Source of the DNA: JAAXXJ01 sp964412455
Lineage (GTDB): Bacteria; Nitrospirota; UBA9217
Assembly (NCBI GenBank): GCA_964412455.1
Contig: CAYPOT010000070.1
Location: 1 to 18,359 of the forward strand
Direction of reading: 5' to 3'
Length of the DNA: 18,359 bases
The position numbers and the translations under genes were made by a program. The notes under the pieces were generated by a model. That model was given only the letters and a program-made list of their open reading frames with translations. It ran no database searches and was not told the DNA's origin. Positions within the stretch are counted from its first letter, which is position 1. Each line of letters begins with the position of its first letter. Positions 8,901-14,900 of the stretch are shown here, piece after piece.

Positions 8901-11900
8901 CCGGGCGACGGTGACCAGTTGGCCTGGATGAATACGGACACCGGAGACAGGGCATCGGCTGCCGTTGCAGCCACTTTTTCGAGCTGCAGAGCCGAATTCG
9001 CGCCGAGGGTGAACGGTCCGAGGAGCGAACTGGACGGAGCGGTGCCGACCTTGACGTCCAGGGTATCGATGGTGAAGCTGCTGCCCTGGCCTGCGGAAAG
9101 GATGATCGTTAATGTCTCGAGCACTCCCCTCCTGAGCGCGGTCCCGGCTTTCAAGCCCATGGTGAGATCGGGCAGAGTCACCTGCTTGACCGGGCTCTCA
9201 TTCCCCAGGTTGTCCACGGCCGAGACGCCGTAGGTCGTGTTGACCGCGGCATAGCCGTCGGTGTAGGACAGATCCGACACCGGGTACGGCGTGATGCGGC
9301 TTCCGTTCCGGTAGATGTGGTAGCCCGCGATGCTGCCGTCCTGGGGCGCCTGCCAGGCAAGCGTGGGGGCCGCATCATCTATACGCTGGAGTGCGAGGTT
9401 GCGGACCGGGGACACCGGGAAGTCGATGCTCTTGACCTCGGACAGCGGTCCCTCGTTCCCGAGGCCGTCCACAGCGGCAACGGCATAGAAGCGATAGGTT
9501 TTCGAGGGCGAGGTGTCCACGGCCGCGGCGATCGGGGTCTTCGACACCGGCGTCAGGCCTGATGAGGACGTGAAGGCCGCGCTCGACCGGTACAAATGAT
9601 AGCCCTTGAGAGGCAGTGCGGAGTTCGGAGTTCCGAGTTCGGAGTTAATGTCAACAACTTCGGTCCATGTTGCCGTTACGCCTCCACTTCCAAGAGAAAG
9701 GGCTAAATTCTGCGGCGCGGGCGGGCCTGTCCTGTCCGAGAACGCCTGGACCTCGGCCGATGCCGGGCTTTCGCTCCCCAGCAGGCCCACGGAGGTGACC
9801 GAGTAGTAGTAGGTACCGTCAATCGGCGGCGTGTCCTGGGCCGGTGAGCCTGCGATTCCTGTCTTGATCTTTGTCGCGGCGGTCTCTCCTTCCGCTCTCC
9901 GGTACAGGTTGTAGGTCAAGGTCGAGAGATCCGAGTTGGGATTCGCGACCGGATACCAGGTCAGCGTGACGGCGCCTGCGATTTCCGACTTCGCCGCGAG
10001 ACCCTCGGGGATGCCCGGAGGCGGCACGCCGTTGCGGTAGAAAAGCAGGTACCTTCCGCTCGACACGGTCGTCCCGATGTTTCCCAGCGAGTCCTGCGCG
10101 CCGCTCAGGAGGAACTCGGCCTTGCCCTCGGGCATGCCGGATCCAGCGAGCGTACCCGTCCAATGAATGCCGTTGTCCGCTGACGTCATACCGCTCGCGA
10201 GCGTGGTCGTGCCGTCCGCTGCTTTCAAGGTCACCGTCGGCGTCATTACGGAAGCCTCGTTCAGCACGAGGTTCACGTCAACCAATTCGGGTTTGATCTG
10301 CATTGTGGTGAGCGGTGACTGGATCACCGCCACCGGGCCTTGCACGTCGATCGTGATGCCTGCGCCCTGTGCGTTCCCGCGGTTCCCGATCATGTCCTTG
10401 CCCGAGAACTTGTACGTCGTCGGTCCCTGCGGGCTCTGCGCCGTGATCGCGAACGTGCCCGCGTAATGGGTGTCGTCCACTTTTGCCATAGTGACGACGA
10501 TAGGCGAGCCTTCCTGGGGCTCAAGGCTGAAGAACGGCAGCTCTTTCAGCGGTTCGCTCACCGTGACGGCCACCGTCACGCTGCCCGGGCCGACAGCAGA
10601 AGATACCGGTATACTGTCTACGGTATACTGTATGCTGGTAACAGACGGCGCAGTCCTGTCTGAGGACATTGCGACAACATTTGAGATTCCGCTTTCATTT
10701 CCCGCGCTGTCTACGGCAGTGACGGCATAGTATTTCAGGCCGTCGTCCCCCGGGTTGTATTCTTTGTACTGATAGGTAATCGATGATGTGTTTGTCTTTG
10801 TTACGCCTGCGGCCGTTCTTGAGCTGAAGGAAGACGAGCTTACATACAGATTGTAGCCCATGGGCAGCTCGCCCGCACCGTTGGTCCAGATGAAGCGGAT
10901 GAGGCCGCCGGGAAGGACCTGCCCGGCAAGGTTCTGCGGCGCCGGCGGCGCGCCGGTGTCGACCAGGATCTTGTAATCCGGCGTATAGGCGCTCTCCCCG
11001 CCGCGATGGCTCGCCTTGACCGCAAGGACATTGTCTCCTTCGACCAGGGCTATGGAGTTGAACGTAAAGGTCGAGGATGAGGTTGAGGGTGAAGTCGCAA
11101 CAACGACACCGTTCACTTTCAGGGTGACGGTCGTAAAGAGCGGGGCCGTGCCCGTTGCGGTCACCACATAGCTGGGCGACGTCTGGGTCATGGAATGCCC
11201 GGTGATCGCGGGCATAGCCGGCTGCGCAAGGCTCACGATGACCTGGCGCGGGTCTTCAGTCGCGTTGCCTTTGCTGTCCAAGGCCCTGAGCTTGATCGCA
11301 TGGTTGCCGTCGGTCGAAGCGACCACGTTCCAGAAATACGACATGCTGCCGCTGGTCTGGGTTGCAACGATTGTCCCGTCCACGGAAAGCTCCATGGAGC
11401 CCATGGCGCTTTCACCATCATGCGCTGTTGCCGTGATCGTGATCGGCGCGGTGACCACCTGGCCGTTGATGATCGAGAAGGTATCGATGACCGGTCCCGT
11501 GGAGTCGGCCCGGGGCGCGGCGCTTATGCTCTGGGCATCGGTCCGCTCCGCGCCTGAAGTGTTCAGTACCGTGACAGCATATTGATAGGTCGTATCGTTC
11601 GTAAGCCCCGTGTCGTTGTAGGTCGTTACCGTCCTGGCAACGGTCCCGATCAGGGTCATCATGCCGATGTCGGTCTGCTGTGCTGTCGATGTTTTGCGAT
11701 AGATATTGTACTGCTTCACGTAAGACGCGTAGGTCGAACTCACCGCACTCCATGAAAGCGTAGCTTTGCCGCTTGTAGTAGTAGCGGCTAGATTCACGGG
11801 ATTTGCGAGTCTCGTCATTGCCTCGATAATCACGCCCTGGCTCTCGTGGCCGAGCGTGTCCTTGACCATCAGCTTGAACTTGTACTTCGTCGCGTCGACG

Positions 11901-14900
11901 AGCCCCGTCTTCGTAAAGGTCGTTGCCGTCTTTCCGAGCGGCGTTCCGATGTCGTACCCGGTCCCGCTGTCCACGTACACGATCTGGTCGGCCAGATCGC
12001 CCATGGTGTTGGCGCTGGGGTTCCAGGTGATGGTAATGAAGTTTCCTTGCGCGCCGGTGTAACCGGCTGTCGCCGCAAGATTCGTGACCTCTTCGGGAGC
12101 CTTGGTATCAGTCGGCACAGCCGATGCGATATTAACGGTGTTGATCTGGTTCCCGGCCTGGTCCACCGGCACGACCGCGAAATAGTAGGTGCTTCCCTGG
12201 GTCAGGCCCGTTGCCTTGTAAGTCTTGGCGCCCTTATTCACCGTGCCAATTGAGGTCATACCGGCAACATCCGTGAAGGCAACGGAGGATCTGAAAATGG
12301 AATAATATCCCACGTCCGTCGTCTCCGGATAGGCTGCCCATGACAGAGTGACTTCAGTGCCGTTTCCACTGCCGTCCGCAGTGAGCACCCCGAGGCCGAG
12401 CGCCGCAGGAGGCGCGTTATCGAATAGGATATCGACTGTCCTGGTCGTCGTGTTTCCGAGCGTGTCCGCCGCTGTAAAGACGAAGCGGTTCGTAATGCCC
12501 GAGGTCAGCGTCACCGTATAGGTCCACGTCGGGTTTGAGTCAAGTGTGCTATAGATCTGCGTGTTGTTGACCTTCACCACGCAGTTCGGCTCTTTCGTAC
12601 CGGTCAGCGTCTGGGTCGCCGTGGCAGATGGATTGCTGTACGGGTTCACGGTGAACACGGGCGGCGTTGAATCAACCATGATCGTCGCGATCGATGGGGC
12701 CGAATCGTTGCCGGCCGCGTCGCGAGCGGTGATCGTGAGCGTGTTCGTGCCTTCCGTGAGCGGCATACTGTAGGTCCAGGTCGTCGTGGTCGCCGGCGAG
12801 GGATCGGAGGAGAGCCGCCTGCTGCCGTTGATCCAGAGTTCGGCATAGGCCTCCCTGGCTCCCTTGAGGACCTGGTTGCGGACATTCGTAGGCGTGGTGA
12901 CCGGATCGATGCCCGGCGCAGCGGGGGCCGTGGTGTCGAGAACGAATGCGCTCGCTATGGAGTGAGAGGCCATGACATTGCCGGCCTTGTCCTTCGCATC
13001 GGCTATCGTCACCGCATAAGAGCCGTCGCCGGTGCCCGAGGTGAACAGGTAAGAACCGGTCCATGTCCTGTTGTTCGCCCAATTGCCGGAGGTTATGGGC
13101 GTGGAAGTAAAGCACAACAGGCACTCGCCCTTGAAGGATACGCTCGGCGGCACCGTAATCAGCATGTCTTCGCTGAACGTGACCGAGAACGAGACCGTTT
13201 CCGCCTTGTGCGGACTCAGCGGGTTCATGGTGAGTGACTGGACCGTGGGCAGCCCATTGTCCAGGGTGAAGCTGAAGGTCAGAGTTACGGTGTTCCCGAG
13301 AATGTCTACGGGTTTTATGGTAACGGTGTACACGCCATCGCTTAAAACAGTACCTGCATTTGGCGTGAAAATAATATGGCCTCCTGCTTGGGTAGTCCAT
13401 GAACCGCTGATAACCGTGTTGCTCGAATGCTTGACTTCATTGTTCTTAATCGATTCCTGCAAATCGACAGCCGAATTATCGTCCACCAGGATGATATCAA
13501 CTGATCCAAGGTGGTTAATGAATGCATTAAACGAGGGCGTCGTGGTCGATATCCGGGGTCCTGTAGTATCCCTGACCACATTCACGGTCGCTGACGTGCT
13601 CGGGTTACCTGCCTCATCCTGCGCAAAGAGGACGAATGCATTGTTCCCCTCGCTCGTGAGGTTGACTGGATAACTCCATACGGTGTCGGCATATGCCGCC
13701 CCGGTCTTGACGTTGTTGACGAACAGGTAGGAGCCTGCTTCCTTCGTTCCGGTCAAGGTGATCGAGCTTTGCTTCGTCGGCGTGGACGGAGGATCGACGA
13801 CCGGCGCAGCCGGTGGAAGCGTATCCACGGTAAACGTCATCTGCGTCGAAGAACTCGGGTTCATGGCCCCATCAACAGCATAGGCAGTTACGGTGTTGCT
13901 CCCTTCGTGGAGCCCGGACACCGTGACGCTCCAGGTGAGCGACGTCGGATAGGACACAGCCCCTACTGTGGCTCCCGTGCATGCAACGATGACCGCTGCC
14001 GTATCCAGGCTCTTCGTGCCGGTAATGGTCTTCGTGGTAGTGCGGCTCGGCACGAGTATCGGATCTATGGTCGGAACGGGAGGCGGCGTCGCGTCAACCG
14101 TGAAGGTTATCGTGTGCGTTGAGTGGTTGCCCAGCGCATCGGTCGGCGTAATGGCCGCCGTGTAGGTCCCTTCGTTCAGGGTGAAGTCCGGCGTGAACGT
14201 TACAGAGCCCGTCAAGCCCGTGCCGGACGCAGACCACGCACCAGGAACGTTAAGACCGGACCCGCTCCTGACCGATGCGTCCGCGTATGTTGCGGCAAGA
14301 TCGATAGCAGAGAATGCGTCTGTAAGATTGAATACGACGTTCGGCACCGCGGTGTTGAAAACGCCGTTGTTCACCGGACTGGTGCTTGTGACTGCGGGCG
14401 CGGCAATATCCAGGGCAACTGGGACCAGCACGGCCTGGCTGTGGAACCCATCGGCATCCATGGCGGAGACGCTGAGATTGTTCATGCCCGGCTGGAGCGT
14501 ATAGGCCCCCTGCCACGCGGTTTGACCGTCGAGCGGAACCACGGTGGTCCCGTTCACGACCAGCGCCGTATTGGCGGGTTTCGTACCGCTTAGCGTGATC
14601 TCGGCAACGGTAGTCGGCGACGGGACCGGGTCCACAGTAGGCGACTGAATGCTGTAGGAGCGGTAATGCTCCTGAATTTCCAGCACAGAAAGAGGACGAT
14701 TATAGATTGCAAGTTCGTCGATCAACCCCTGATACCAATGCGTATTGTTGGAAGCGCGTGCACCGATAGTAATCGTACTGGTTGCACTCCCGACAGCATT
14801 GGTCATTGTCCCCAATGCAGCTGTCTGCCCTTCTAATGTACCATTTACATAGATATTTATTGACGCCCCATCATAGGTACCCACGACATGATACCAATTA

